64,000 nt of DNA from the NCBI GenBank assembly GCA_027451405.1, contig DAIDJM010000009.1, positions 27,774 through 91,773 on the forward strand. The letters are read 5' to 3'. Shown piece after piece: positions 50,119-58,447 of the stretch (position 1 is the first letter of the stretch; every line of letters begins with the position of its first letter). The translations under genes were made by a program, and so were the position numbers. Under the pieces are notes generated by a model. The model saw only the letters and a list, made by a program, of their open reading frames with translations. It ran no database searches and had not been told where the DNA came from. This DNA comes from Acetobacteraceae bacterium (GTDB taxonomy: Bacteria > Pseudomonadota > Alphaproteobacteria > Acetobacterales > Acetobacteraceae).

Positions 50119-51237
50119 CTAGTCCGCGGCTTCGCCCAGTTCCGAGAGCTTCTGCTCGACGTGCCGGCTGAACACGAACTCGGCCGGCCGCTGTTTTTCG
50201 AGCGAAATCTCCGGCGCCATCGGCCCGTCTGTGCGTGGCCCGTTCATCGCCAGCTTGGCCAGTTTCAGCGGGTTCTTCACCGCATCGACCACCGCGGTCG
50301 CCTCGTAGCCTGAATGCACCATGCAGTCGGCGCATTTCTCGTAATTACCGGTTCCGTAACTATCCCAGTCGGTGGTGTCCATCAGCTCGCGGAAACTCTT
50401 GGCGTAGCCTTCGCCAAGCAAATAGCACGGCCGCTGCCAGCCAAACACGTTGCGGGTCGGATTGCCCCAGGGCGTGCAGTGATATTCCTGGTTGCCGGCA
50501 AGAAAATCGATGAAGAGCGGCGACTGGTTGAACTGCCAGCCGTGGCCCTTGCCGCGCGCGAGGATGTCGCGGAACAGCTGCTTGGTTTTCTGCCGCGTGA
50601 GGAAATGCTGCTGGTCCGGGGCGCGCTCGTAGGCGTAGCCGGGCGAGGTCATGATGCCGTCGATGCCGAGCTTCATGGCGGAATCGAAGAATTTGGCCAC
50701 CCGCTCGGGATCAGCGCCGTCGAACAGCGTGCAATTGATGGAGATGCGGAAGCCGCGCGCCTTGGCCGCCTTGATGGCCGCCACCGCCCGGTCATAGGTG
50801 CCGTCCTGGCTCACCGCCCAGTCATGCATCTCGCGGTCGCCGTCGAGATGCACATCCCAGGAGAAATACGGGTGGGGCTCATACTGTTCGAGCTTCTTCT
50901 CGAGCAGCAGCGCATTGGTGCACAGATAGACGAACTTCTTCTTCGCCAGGATACCCCGCACGATCTCGGGCATTTCCTTGTGCAGCAGCGGTTCGCCGCC
51001 GGCGATCGCCACCACCGGCGCGCCGCACTCATCGACCGCGTCGAGGCACTCCTGCACCGACAGCCGCTGATTGAGGATCGGCGCCGGATAGTCGATCTTC
51101 CCGCAGCCGGCGCAGGCCAGGTTGCAACGGAACAGCGGCTCCAGCATGAGCACCAGCGGATAGCGCTTCCGGCCGGCCAGATGCTGCCGGACCACATACG
51201 CGCCCACCTTCAACGCCTGCCTCAACGGAACCGACAC
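50119..51237 (-). CDS. hpnH: Adenosyl-hopane synthase, radical SAM protein HpnH
   Basis: Radical SAM enzyme that links an adenosyl group to diploptene, the first step of extended hopanoid (bacteriohopanepolyol) synthesis. The 372-residue protein has the [4Fe-4S] motif CNLACAGC at 38-45, GGEPLLHKEMPEIVRGI, WDVHLDGDREMHDW, SPGYAYERAPDQQHFLTRQK and the C-terminal CADCMVHSGYEATAV, all specific to HpnH. The start is GTG 51237 with an AAGGAG ribosome-binding site, giving the family N-terminus MSVPLRQALKVGAYV. No other hpn gene is adjacent. It diverges from the pqq genes across 245 bp, which must carry both promoters. Confidence 0.96.
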   Translation of the reverse strand: MSVPLRQALKVGAYVVRQHLAGRKRYPLVLMLEPLFRCNLACAGCGKIDYPAPILNQRLSVQECLDAVDECGAPVVAIAGGEPLLHKEMPEIVRGILAKKKFVYLCTNALLLEKKLEQYEPHPYFSWDVHLDGDREMHDWAVSQDGTYDRAVAAIKAAKARGFRISINCTLFDGADPERVAKFFDSAMKLGIDGIMTSPGYAYERAPDQQHFLTRQKTKQLFRDILARGKGHGWQFNQSPLFIDFLAGNQEYHCTPWGNPTRNVFGWQRPCYLLGEGYAKSFRELMDTTDWDSYGTGNYEKCADCMVHSGYEATAVVDAVKNPLKLAKLAMNGPRTDGPMAPEISLEKQRPAEFVFSRHVEQKLSELGEAAD

Positions 51238-51482
51238 GCACTGCTCCTTCGCTTTCCCGCGCCCGCGTGGCGCCCAGGTTGGGACCCCGATCGCCGGCTG
51301 CAACCCGCCTATGACAGAAGGGTAACGGCGGCTTCAATGAGGGTGGCGGAAAAGCAGCACTTTTCCAGCCGCCGCCTGGTTGCATCGCGGCTTCGCGCGG
51401 GCATATCCTGGACACCCCGGAGGCAACTCCGGCCATAAGAAGAGCATTGTCTGCCCGCAATCACGCTCAAGGGAGGCTCGAG

Positions 51483-51566
51483 ATGAGCTGGAAGGCACCG
51501 AAGATCGTCGAAGTGGCGCTGGGCGCCGAAATCAACAGCTACGCCTGCGCCGAGACCCGGAAGTAA
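51483..51566 (+). CDS. pqqA: PQQ precursor peptide PqqA
   Basis: The 27-residue ribosomal precursor of the redox cofactor pyrroloquinoline quinone. It begins MSWKAPKIVEVALGAEIN and has the two residues that are crosslinked to form PQQ, Glu16 and Tyr20, in the invariant E-I-N-S-Y context. ATG 51483 has an AAGGGAGG ribosome-binding site at ideal spacing. A strong hairpin follows, then pqqC. This layout lets pqqA be made in excess over the enzymes, as known for other pqq operons. Confidence 0.96.
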   Translation: MSWKAPKIVEVALGAEINSYACAETRK

Positions 51567-51575
51567 GGCTTCTTT

Positions 51576-51617
51576 CTGCCCCTGGGCGCCGCCCTGCTTG
51601 GGCGACGCCCGGGGCAG
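51576..51617 (+). terminator. Attenuator-like hairpin between pqqA and pqqC
   Basis: CTGCCCC (51576-51582) pairs with GGGGCAG (51611-51617), and GGGCG (51584-51588) with CGCCC (51606-51610): a 12-bp GC stem with one bulge. No T-run follows, so partial termination or mRNA processing is more likely than a full stop. It fits the known excess of pqqA transcript in pqq operons. Confidence 0.6.
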
Positions 51618-51635
51618 CCTACCCAGGAGGCCGCC

Positions 51636-52376
51636 GTGCTCGAAGCCGACGCGCCGCTGGCCCCAGCTGCACTGGAATCCGAGCTCCGCCGGATCGGGGC
51701 CGAGCGCTACCATAATCTCCATCCGTTCCACCGCCTCCTCCATGGCGGCAAACTCACGCGCGGCCAAGTCCAGGCCTGGGCCCTGAACCGCTACTACTAC
51801 CAGGCGCAAATCCCCGTGAAGGACGCGACCCTGCTCGCGCGCCTGCCCACCGCCGCGCTCCGCCGCGAATGGCGCCGCCGCCTCGTCGACCATGACGGCG
51901 ACGCGCCCGGCACTGGCGGTATCGCCCGCTGGATGCGCCTCGCCGAAGGAGTCGGGCTCGACCCTTGCTATGTCGAAAGTGGCGCCGGCCTCCTGCCCGC
52001 CACCCGCTTCGCGGTCGACGCCTATGTCGCCTTCGTCCGCGAGCGCCCCATCCTCGAGGCTATCGCCTCCTCGCTCACCGAGCTCTTCTCCCCCACCATC
52101 ATCGCCGAGCGCGTCTCCGGCATGCTCGCCAACTACGACTGGGTCACCGAGGACACGCTCGCCTACTTCAAGCCGCGCCTGACCCAGGCCCCGCGCGACT
52201 CCGATTTCGCGCTCGCCTTTGTGCTCGAACAGGCCCGCACACCCGCCGAACAGCGCGCCGCCTGCGACGCGCTCCGCTTCAAATGCGACGTGCTCTGGTC
52301 GATGCTCGACGCGCTCCACCACGCCTACGTGACGCCCGGCCTTCCGCCGCCCGGCGCCTTCCGCCCCGCCCCGTGA
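51636..52376 (+). CDS. pqqC: PQQ synthase PqqC
   Basis: Cofactorless oxidase that performs the last ring closure and eight-electron oxidation to PQQ. The 246 residues show HNLHPFHRLLHGGKLTRGQV, QAWALNRYYYQAQIPVKDA, RLVDHDGD, VDAYVAFVRERPILEAIASS and AYFKPRLTQAPRDSDFAL, all matching PqqC; the conserved His, Arg and Tyr residues of the active site are present. The start is GTG 51636, with AGGAGG 5 bp upstream. The length is that of PqqC alone, so it is not a PqqC-PqqD fusion. pqqE overlaps its stop by 1 bp. Confidence 0.96.
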   Translation: MLEADAPLAPAALESELRRIGAERYHNLHPFHRLLHGGKLTRGQVQAWALNRYYYQAQIPVKDATLLARLPTAALRREWRRRLVDHDGDAPGTGGIARWMRLAEGVGLDPCYVESGAGLLPATRFAVDAYVAFVRERPILEAIASSLTELFSPTIIAERVSGMLANYDWVTEDTLAYFKPRLTQAPRDSDFALAFVLEQARTPAEQRAACDALRFKCDVLWSMLDALHHAYVTPGLPPPGAFRPAP

Positions 52377-53482
52377 TGGACGGCCTCACCCAGCTCGCGC
52401 CCGAGGCGACGCCGACGCTCGCCCCGCCGATGGGCCTGATGGCGGAACTCACCCACCGCTGCCCGCTCGCCTGCCCCTATTGCTCCAACCCGGTCGACCT
52501 GGAGGGCGCGAGCCGTGAGCTGCCGACCGCGGGCTGGCTCTCCGTGCTGGACCAGGCGGCGGCCCTCGGCGTGCTGCAGGTCCATTTCTCCGGCGGCGAA
52601 CCGATGGCCCGCCGCGACCTCCCCGCCCTCGTGGCCCGCGCCGCCGCGCACGGGATGTACACGAACCTCATCACGTCCGGCATCCTGCTCGACGATTCCG
52701 CCATGGAAGCCCTCGCCCGCGCCGGGCTCGACCACGCCCAGCTCAGCTTTCAGGACGTCGACCCCGGCGAGAACGACCGGATCGGCCATTTGCGGAAGTC
52801 GTTCGAGAAAAAGCTCGCCGCGGCCACCCGCATCACCGCCTCCGGCCTGCCGCTCACCGCCAATTTCGTGGTCCATCGCGCCAACGCCGAGCGCGTCCCC
52901 GCCATGATCGAGATGGGCGAACGGCTCGGCGCGCAGCGCATCGAGATCGCCCATGTCCAATATTACGGCTGGGGCCTGATCAACCGCGCCGCCCTGCTCC
53001 CGACCCGCGCCCAGCTCGATGCCGCGACGGAGGCCGTCGAAGCCGCCCGGGCCCGGCTCTCGGGCCGCGTCGTCATCGACTACGTCGTGCCCGACTACCA
53101 TGCCGTCCGCCCCAAAGCCTGCATGGGCGGCTGGGCGCAACGTTTCATCAACGTCTCCCCCTCCGGCCGCGCGCTGCCCTGTCACGCCGCCGAGACGCTC
53201 CCGGGCTTCGATTTCCCCTCGGTGCTCGAAAAGCCGCTCGCCTGGATCTGGGCGGAAAGCGACGCCTTCATCCGCTTCCGCGGCACCCACTGGATGCCCG
53301 AACCCTGCCGCTCCTGCGACCGCCGCGAGATCGACTGGGGCGGCTGCCGCTGCCAGGCCTTCGCGCTGACCGGCGACGCGGCCGCGGTCGATCCGGCCTG
53401 CGCGCTATCGCCGGACCATGGGGTGATGGCGGCGGCAGCGGCCGAGGCGCCGCCGGCCGACTTCGTGTTTCGGAAGTTCTGA
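52376..53482 (+). CDS. pqqE: PqqA peptide cyclase, radical SAM PqqE
   Basis: Radical SAM/SPASM enzyme that forms the first carbon-carbon bond between Glu16 and Tyr20 of PqqA. The 368-residue protein has CPLACPYC (Cys29, Cys33, Cys36), FSGGEPMARRDL, the QDVDPGENDRIG stretch, and the C-terminal SPASM cysteines in PKACMGGW, RALPCHAAETL, CRSCDRREIDWGGCRCQAF. PqqE normally needs the peptide chaperone PqqD, but no pqqD lies between pqqC and pqqE or after pqqE, and the N-terminus is too short to hold a fused PqqD. The start ATG overlaps the pqqC stop by one base. Confidence 0.95.
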   Translation: MDGLTQLAPEATPTLAPPMGLMAELTHRCPLACPYCSNPVDLEGASRELPTAGWLSVLDQAAALGVLQVHFSGGEPMARRDLPALVARAAAHGMYTNLITSGILLDDSAMEALARAGLDHAQLSFQDVDPGENDRIGHLRKSFEKKLAAATRITASGLPLTANFVVHRANAERVPAMIEMGERLGAQRIEIAHVQYYGWGLINRAALLPTRAQLDAATEAVEAARARLSGRVVIDYVVPDYHAVRPKACMGGWAQRFINVSPSGRALPCHAAETLPGFDFPSVLEKPLAWIWAESDAFIRFRGTHWMPEPCRSCDRREIDWGGCRCQAFALTGDAAAVDPACALSPDHGVMAAAAAEAPPADFVFRKF

Positions 53483-53487
53483 GGCGC

Positions 53488-53548
53488 GCCTCCGGCGGGC
53501 AGAGGCGCTACCTCTGCACTCCGCTGGGGCCGTAGGGCCCCAGACCTC
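53488..53548. repeat. GC-rich palindromic repeat, copy 5
   Basis: A single arm opening GCCTCCGGCGGGCAGAGGCG, centre CTCCGCTGGGGCCGTAGGGC, closing CCCCAGACCTC. It starts 5 bp after the pqqE stop and probably ends or weakens the pqq transcript; the DUF779 gene begins 19 bp after it. Confidence 0.85.
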
Positions 53549-53566
53549 ATAACTAAAGGTGCCCGC

Positions 53567-53923
53567 ATGCCAGAACGCGTTCTCGTGACACCGGAGGCCG
53601 TGACGGTCATCGAGAAACTCAAATCGCTGCACGGCGACCTGCTGTTTCACCAGTCTGGCGGCTGCTGCGACGGGAGCGCGCCGATGTGCTACCCCCGGCA
53701 CGAATTCCGCACCGGCAACCAGGACGTCTATTTGGGCGAGATCGCCGGCACGCCCTTCTATATCGGCCGCGCCCAGTTCGAATATTGGCGCCACACCCAG
53801 CTCATCATCGATGTCGTCCCCGGCCGCGGCGCCGGTTTCTCGCTCGAAGCCCCCGAAGGCGTGCGCTTCCTCACCCGCAGCCGCGTCTTTTCGGACGAGG
53901 AACTTGCCGAGCTCGGTCCCTAA
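53567..53923 (+). CDS. DUF779 family protein
   Basis: A 118-residue cytosolic protein with the DUF779 landmarks FHQSGGCCDGSAPMCYP, QDVYLGEIAGTPFYI and QFEYWRHTQLIIDVVPGRG. The Cys-Cys-Asp cluster may hold a metal. Genes of this family usually sit beside aldehyde dehydrogenases or PQQ alcohol dehydrogenases, and the PQQ genes upstream fit a link to alcohol/aldehyde oxidation, though no such dehydrogenase is in the window. ATG 53567 has an AAAGG-type ribosome-binding site after the repeat. Confidence 0.88.
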   Translation: MPERVLVTPEAVTVIEKLKSLHGDLLFHQSGGCCDGSAPMCYPRHEFRTGNQDVYLGEIAGTPFYIGRAQFEYWRHTQLIIDVVPGRGAGFSLEAPEGVRFLTRSRVFSDEELAELGP

Positions 53924-54066
53924 CCCGGGCCGGGGCCAAGCCCCCGCTCGACACGATCGCTCGATCATGACGCAGCTTTCACCGCACCCCCCGTGAAATG
54001 TTCAGGTCCGCGTCTTTATCGCCACATCGGGCCGCTCGAAGCCGGCCGCTCATAAAGGGAGTACCT

Positions 54067-55626
54067 ATGTATCGCATGCTCGCGCGCGCCGCCCGGCCGC
54101 GCCTTCACGCCGTTCTCCTCGCCGGCTCGGCCCTGGGGCTCCTGGCCGGTCCCGCCCTCGCCCAGCAGAGCGCCGCCGAGCCCAAGCCCGGCGCCATTCA
54201 GCCCTCGAGCCCGAGCACCCAGCTCCCCGACTTCGTCGGCCTCGTGCATTCCGTGAAGCCGGCCGTCGTCTCCATCACGAGCCGGATCCAGGACAATGGC
54301 GACGAGGGATCCGAGGGCTTCGGCGGCGGCAATCCCCACGGGTTCGGCGGCATGCCCTTTCCGTTCCCCTTCCCGTTCCAGATGCCGCAGCAGCATCCGC
54401 GCCTGGTCGAGGCCCGCGGCTCCGGTTTCATCATCGATCCGAACGGCACGATCGTGACCAACAACCACGTCGTGAAGGACGCCAAATCCGTCACGGTCAC
54501 GCTCGATGACGGCACCACGCTGCCGGCCAAGATCGTCGGCCGCGACAGCCGCACCGACGTCGCGGTGCTGCGCGTGAAGCCCAAGCATCCGCTGCCCTTC
54601 ATCAATCTCGGCGACAGCTCGAAGGTCGAGCCCGGCGCCTGGGTGGTCGCGGTCGGCAACCCGTTCGGCCTCGGCGGCACCGTGACCGCCGGCATCGTCT
54701 CCGCCCGCGGCCGCGACATCGGCGAAGGCCCCTACGACAGCTTCATCCAGATCGACGCGCCGATTAACCAGGGCAATTCCGGCGGCCCGCTCTTCACGCA
54801 GGACGGCAAGGTGGTCGGCATGAACACCGCCATCCTCTCGCCTTCCGGCGGCTCGGTCGGCATCGGCTTCGCGATCCCGTCCAACACGATCAAGGCGATC
54901 GTCTACCAGCTCGAGAAGACCGGCCATGTGACGCGCGGCTTCATCGGCGTCTCGGCCCAGCCGGTCACCGCGGCGATGGCCGGTGCGCTCCATCTGCCCG
55001 AGAGCGAAAGCGAGGATCGCGGCGCCCTCGTCGCCAGCGTCGAGCAAGACAGCCCCGCCTCACGCGGCGGCCTGCAGCCCGGCGACGTCATCACCAACGT
55101 GAACAACCACGCGATCGGCAACCCGCGCGAGCTCGCGCTGAACATCAGCGAGATCCCGCCCGGCCAGCACGCCAACATCACTTTCTACCGTAACGGAGCC
55201 CGCCAGACCGCCGAGCTGACGGTCGAAAAATTGCCCAACGACATGAACCTGCGCGGCGGTTTCGGCCAGGAGGGCCAGGGAGCGCCCACCCTCGGCGTCC
55301 GCCTGCAATCGATCACGCCCAATCTGCGCCAGCAGCTCGGCCTGTCCGATAACCAGCGCGGCGCTGTCATTGCTGATGTGCAACAAGGCTCCGCGGCCGA
55401 CCAGGCCGGATTGCAAGCCGGCGACGTGATCATCGGCGTCGGCGACCGCGATGTGGCAAGCCCCGCCGAGGCGAGTCGCGCGATCCGCGAATCGTTGCAC
55501 AACAATCAGGCGGTCGCGCTGCGCATCATCCGCGACGGCCAGCCCGCCTTCGTCGCCGTCCAGCCCTCGCAAGGCGACCAGCAGGGCGATAGCGGCGACC
55601 AGGATCAGGAGAACGGCAGCCCCTGA
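54067..55626 (+). CDS. Periplasmic serine protease, HtrA/DegQ family
   Basis: A 519-residue envelope protease-chaperone that degrades or refolds damaged periplasmic proteins. A signal peptide (LLAGSALGLLAGPALAQ) is followed by a trypsin-like domain with His134 (TNNHVVKD), Asp164 (DSRTDVAVL) and Ser238 (NQGNSGGPLF). Two PDZ domains (about 290-385 and 415-505) follow, the second with GSAADQAGLQAGDVIIGVGD. A flexible Gly/Phe/Pro insert (FPFPFPFQMPQQHP) precedes the protease core. The end is Gln/Asp/Gly-rich. ATG 54067 has an AAGGGAG site. A 12-bp perfect hairpin lies just after the stop. Confidence 0.95.
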   Translation: MYRMLARAARPRLHAVLLAGSALGLLAGPALAQQSAAEPKPGAIQPSSPSTQLPDFVGLVHSVKPAVVSITSRIQDNGDEGSEGFGGGNPHGFGGMPFPFPFPFQMPQQHPRLVEARGSGFIIDPNGTIVTNNHVVKDAKSVTVTLDDGTTLPAKIVGRDSRTDVAVLRVKPKHPLPFINLGDSSKVEPGAWVVAVGNPFGLGGTVTAGIVSARGRDIGEGPYDSFIQIDAPINQGNSGGPLFTQDGKVVGMNTAILSPSGGSVGIGFAIPSNTIKAIVYQLEKTGHVTRGFIGVSAQPVTAAMAGALHLPESESEDRGALVASVEQDSPASRGGLQPGDVITNVNNHAIGNPRELALNISEIPPGQHANITFYRNGARQTAELTVEKLPNDMNLRGGFGQEGQGAPTLGVRLQSITPNLRQQLGLSDNQRGAVIADVQQGSAADQAGLQAGDVIIGVGDRDVASPAEASRAIRESLHNNQAVALRIIRDGQPAFVAVQPSQGDQQGDSGDQDQENGSP

Positions 55627-55634
55627 CCACCCAA

Positions 55635-55661
55635 GGCGCGGGCGGACTCTCCGCCCGCGCC
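55635..55661. terminator. Perfect GC hairpin between htrA and the convergent phosphoesterase
   Basis: GGCGCGGGCGGA / TCCGCCCGCGCC form a perfect 12-bp stem with a CTC loop, 8 bp after the htrA stop and 7 bp from the opposite gene's stop. It lacks a T-run, but its place between two convergent stops suggests a shared terminator or 3'-end stabiliser. Confidence 0.65.
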
Positions 55662-55668
55662 CCTGCGC

Positions 55669-57054
55669 TCACCGTTTCAGGCCGACGGCGCGCTCGATCC
55701 GCTCGATCACCCCGGAGCCTCCGGCTTCCTGCTCCAGAAGCGCATCGAACCGCGCCGTCGCGACCTGCGCCGCGCCCCACGCATCCGCGAAAGCCTCGTG
55801 CGCGCGCAGCATCAACGCCGAACGATGCGTGGCGCTGCGGACCCGGCTCTCGATATGATGGCTGAGCCCGAACAGCGACGTCTTGAACCCGCGCAGCCAG
55901 GGCTCGCGCACCGCCTCCGCCACATCGGGCGCGACCGCCGCCTCGGGCAGATCCGGCCTGGGCGTCGCGCGCCAGCGTAATCCGTCCAGCGGATCGTTCG
56001 CCTGCGCCGCCCGCCGCCCGAGCGGACGAACGCCCGGATGCCGATTCGCCATCAGGCGGATCAGGCTCGTGTGATCGAACACGCGCGAGCACACGCCGGG
56101 ATCGAGAAGCGGCGATATGAGAATCGACGGCACGCGGAAACCCAGCCGGTCGAAGCCGAAATGATGCGTATGGTCGTCGGGCGGCACGGTCCCGGGCGGC
56201 ACCACGTGGTCGCAGAAGCCACCATGCTCGTCATACAACACGATCAGCAGCGTGCGCGCGAACAGCCCCGGATTGCCGCGGAGCGCGTTATAGACCTCGG
56301 CGATCAGCGCATCGCCGCGCAGCACGTCGTGCGGCGGATGCTGATCGTTCTGCGCCGGCCCGAAATAGGTGGGCTCGATGAAGCTGTAGGCCGGCAGATC
56401 CCCGTCCCGCACATCGTCCGCGAAATGGGCGTAGCGCCGGTAGTTGCCGAGATGCGCGAACTGGTGGGACAGAACCAGCGATTGCGGCACGTCCCCGAAA
56501 TAGATCCGCCACGCGACGCCGGCGTCCGACAGCTCATCATAGAGCGTGCGCTCGTCGTAGAGATGCAGCTTCGAACTGAACAGGCTGCCCGGCTCGCTGA
56601 CCTTGCCCATCGAGCTGCCGGCATGGGCGAACAGCCGGTTGATCCAGGTCGGCCCCGGCAGCGATGAGAACCAGCGGTCGCACAGCACGAAATTCTCGGC
56701 CAGCATGTGCAGCGCCGGCAGGAACCCGCGCGGATACACGCCCATGATCTCCTGCCGTTCCTCGGCGGTCGCGCGCGGATACATGCGCGCGAAGTTCCGC
56801 ACGAAGCCGGTATTCGTACCGTTCGCATATTGATCGAGACTGTCGGGGAGCGTGTGCTCCGGATCCCGGTGGATGCTGCGCGTGCGCGTCTCCGCCTGCG
56901 TCACCTCCTGTCCGTCCGGCCCCGGATTGACGAAGGGCCGCGCGAAATCCACCCCGTCGAAAGGGGCGGCCGGCCGGACCGCGCCCACCATCCGGTCGAA
57001 CGACCCGTTCTCCATCATCAACACGACCACGTGATCGACCGGAGCCTCGCTCAT
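55669..57054 (-). CDS. Phosphoesterase-family protein (phospholipase C / acid phosphatase type)
   Basis: A 461-residue member of the PF04185 phosphoesterase family, which includes non-hemolytic phospholipase C and AcpA. It begins DHVVVLMMENGSFDRMVGAV with the catalytic Glu-Asn and Ser. It has NRLFAHAGSSMG, IEPTYFGPAQNDQHPPHDV, LLIVLYDEHGGFCDHVVPPG with the metal-binding D-E-H, and FGFDRLGFRVPSILISPLLD and FDHTSLIRLM. No signal peptide or Tat motif is seen, which is odd for this mostly secreted family and suggests cytosolic action. ATG 57054 is preferred over GTG 57060. Substrate unknown. Confidence 0.87.
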   Translation of the reverse strand: MSEAPVDHVVVLMMENGSFDRMVGAVRPAAPFDGVDFARPFVNPGPDGQEVTQAETRTRSIHRDPEHTLPDSLDQYANGTNTGFVRNFARMYPRATAEERQEIMGVYPRGFLPALHMLAENFVLCDRWFSSLPGPTWINRLFAHAGSSMGKVSEPGSLFSSKLHLYDERTLYDELSDAGVAWRIYFGDVPQSLVLSHQFAHLGNYRRYAHFADDVRDGDLPAYSFIEPTYFGPAQNDQHPPHDVLRGDALIAEVYNALRGNPGLFARTLLIVLYDEHGGFCDHVVPPGTVPPDDHTHHFGFDRLGFRVPSILISPLLDPGVCSRVFDHTSLIRLMANRHPGVRPLGRRAAQANDPLDGLRWRATPRPDLPEAAVAPDVAEAVREPWLRGFKTSLFGLSHHIESRVRSATHRSALMLRAHEAFADAWGAAQVATARFDALLEQEAGGSGVIERIERAVGLKR

Positions 57055-57121
57055 TCCCACCCGCTTGGCGTGATGCCCACAAGACCGCTACAGCCGAACG
57101 TCCGACGAGGAGCGAAGTCGC

Positions 57122-57736
57122 ATGCTGCACATGATCGCCGGCTGGATCACCGGTGCCATTTCCGCCGGCGGCTATGTCGGGATCGCGTTCCTGATGGCGC
57201 TCGAATCCGCCTGCCTCCCGATTCCCTCCGAACTGGTCATGCCCTTTGCCGGCTACCTGGTCTCGACCGGCCGTTTCAGCCTCGTCGCGGTCGCGCTTGC
57301 CGGCGCGATCGGCTGCAATCTCGGCTCAGCCGCGGCCTACGCGGTCGGCGCCCGCGGCGGCCGCCCGCTCGTGCTGCGCTACGGTCATTACGTGCTGCTG
57401 AACCCGGCCGATCTCCGCGCCGCGGAGTGGTTCTTCGATCGTTTCGGCACCTGGGCGATTTTCATCGGCCGGATCCTGCCCTTGATCCGCACCTTCATCG
57501 CGCTCCCGGCCGGCATCGCCCACATGCCGCTGCTGCGCTTCCACGTCCTCACCTTCGTGGGCTCGTTTCTCTGGTGCCTGGCACTCGCCTATGTCGGGGA
57601 ACTTCTCGGCCGGCACTGGAGCAGCGACCCGCGGATCGCCAACGTCCTGCATCCGCTCGAGGGCGTGATCGCGCTCCTCTGCGCGGCGTTGCTGGCATGG
57701 TTCGTTCTACACCGCCTGCGCAACAGAACCGCGTGA
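57122..57736 (+). CDS. DedA-family membrane protein
   Basis: A 204-residue inner-membrane protein of the DedA/SNARE-associated group, related to undecaprenyl-phosphate and phospholipid flippases. It shows the family motifs FLMALESACLPIPSELVMPF (E-x-x-x-P-x-P-x-E), the G-x-x-x-G segment in AGAIGCNLGSAAAYAVGARG, and the FDRFGTWAIFIGRILPLIRT block with conserved arginines, then ALPAGIAHMPLLRF. There are about five hydrophobic segments. It is divergent from the phosphoesterase by 67 bp. Its stop lies 10 bp from the convergent ubiG stop. Confidence 0.9.
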   Translation: MLHMIAGWITGAISAGGYVGIAFLMALESACLPIPSELVMPFAGYLVSTGRFSLVAVALAGAIGCNLGSAAAYAVGARGGRPLVLRYGHYVLLNPADLRAAEWFFDRFGTWAIFIGRILPLIRTFIALPAGIAHMPLLRFHVLTFVGSFLWCLALAYVGELLGRHWSSDPRIANVLHPLEGVIALLCAALLAWFVLHRLRNRTA

Positions 57737-57745
57737 ACGGGACGG

Positions 57746-58447
57746 CTAAGCCCCCGGCCCGCCCGCGGCGAACGCGGCAATGTAATTCACCCCGAGATCG
57801 CGCGACTCGGACCATCCGCCCCGCTCCATCGACATCCCCGCGACATCGAGGACGCGCAGCCCGGCGGAGCGCGCATAGCCCGCCAAAGCCTCGGGCGGCA
57901 CGAAGCGCCGCCAATCATGGGTGCCGGCCGGCAGCACGCGCGCCACATACTCGGCGCCGATCTTCGCGACCGCGAGCGACCGCAAAGTCCGGTTGATGGT
58001 CGAAACAAAGAGCCGGCCGCCCGGTTCCAGCAACGCCGCCAGTTCGGCCACGAACGCCGCCGGATCGGGCACATGCTCGATCACCTCGAGCGCGGTCACC
58101 GCGGCGAAGCGCCGCCCCTGCGCGCGCAGCGCAGAGATTTCGCCCGCGAGATAGTCGATCGAAAGCCCCTGATCCGCCGCATGCGCCCGCGCCGCCGCGA
58201 TCGCCTCCGCCGACGCATCGATCCCGGTCACCGCGAACCCCGCCCGCGCCAGCGCCTCGGCGGCGATCCCCGCGCCGCACCCGACATCGAGCAGCGTGCC
58301 CCGCGCCGGCAGGCGCGCCGTGATCCACCCGATCCGCAGCGGGTTCATCCGGTGCAGCGGCCGCATCGGCCCCGACGGGTCCCACCATTGCGCGGCGAGC
58401 CGGCCGAATTTGGCGATTTCGGCCGGATCGGCCGCCGAGGCGCTCAC
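57746..58447 (-). CDS. ubiG: Ubiquinone biosynthesis O-methyltransferase
   Basis: SAM-dependent enzyme that methylates the two hydroxyl groups of the ubiquinone ring. The 233-residue protein has the UbiG N-terminus EIAKFGRLAAQWWDPSGPMR, PLHRMNPLRIGWI, the SAM motif LLDVGCGAGIAAEALARAG (52-70), VTALEVIEHVPDP and FVSTINRTLRSL, and ends with DLGVNYIAAFA. The start is GTG 58447, which overlaps the stop of the upstream SRPBCC gene by 4 bp (GTGA), so translation is coupled. Confidence 0.95.
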   Translation of the reverse strand: MSASAADPAEIAKFGRLAAQWWDPSGPMRPLHRMNPLRIGWITARLPARGTLLDVGCGAGIAAEALARAGFAVTGIDASAEAIAAARAHAADQGLSIDYLAGEISALRAQGRRFAAVTALEVIEHVPDPAAFVAELAALLEPGGRLFVSTINRTLRSLAVAKIGAEYVARVLPAGTHDWRRFVPPEALAGYARSAGLRVLDVAGMSMERGGWSESRDLGVNYIAAFAAGGPGA

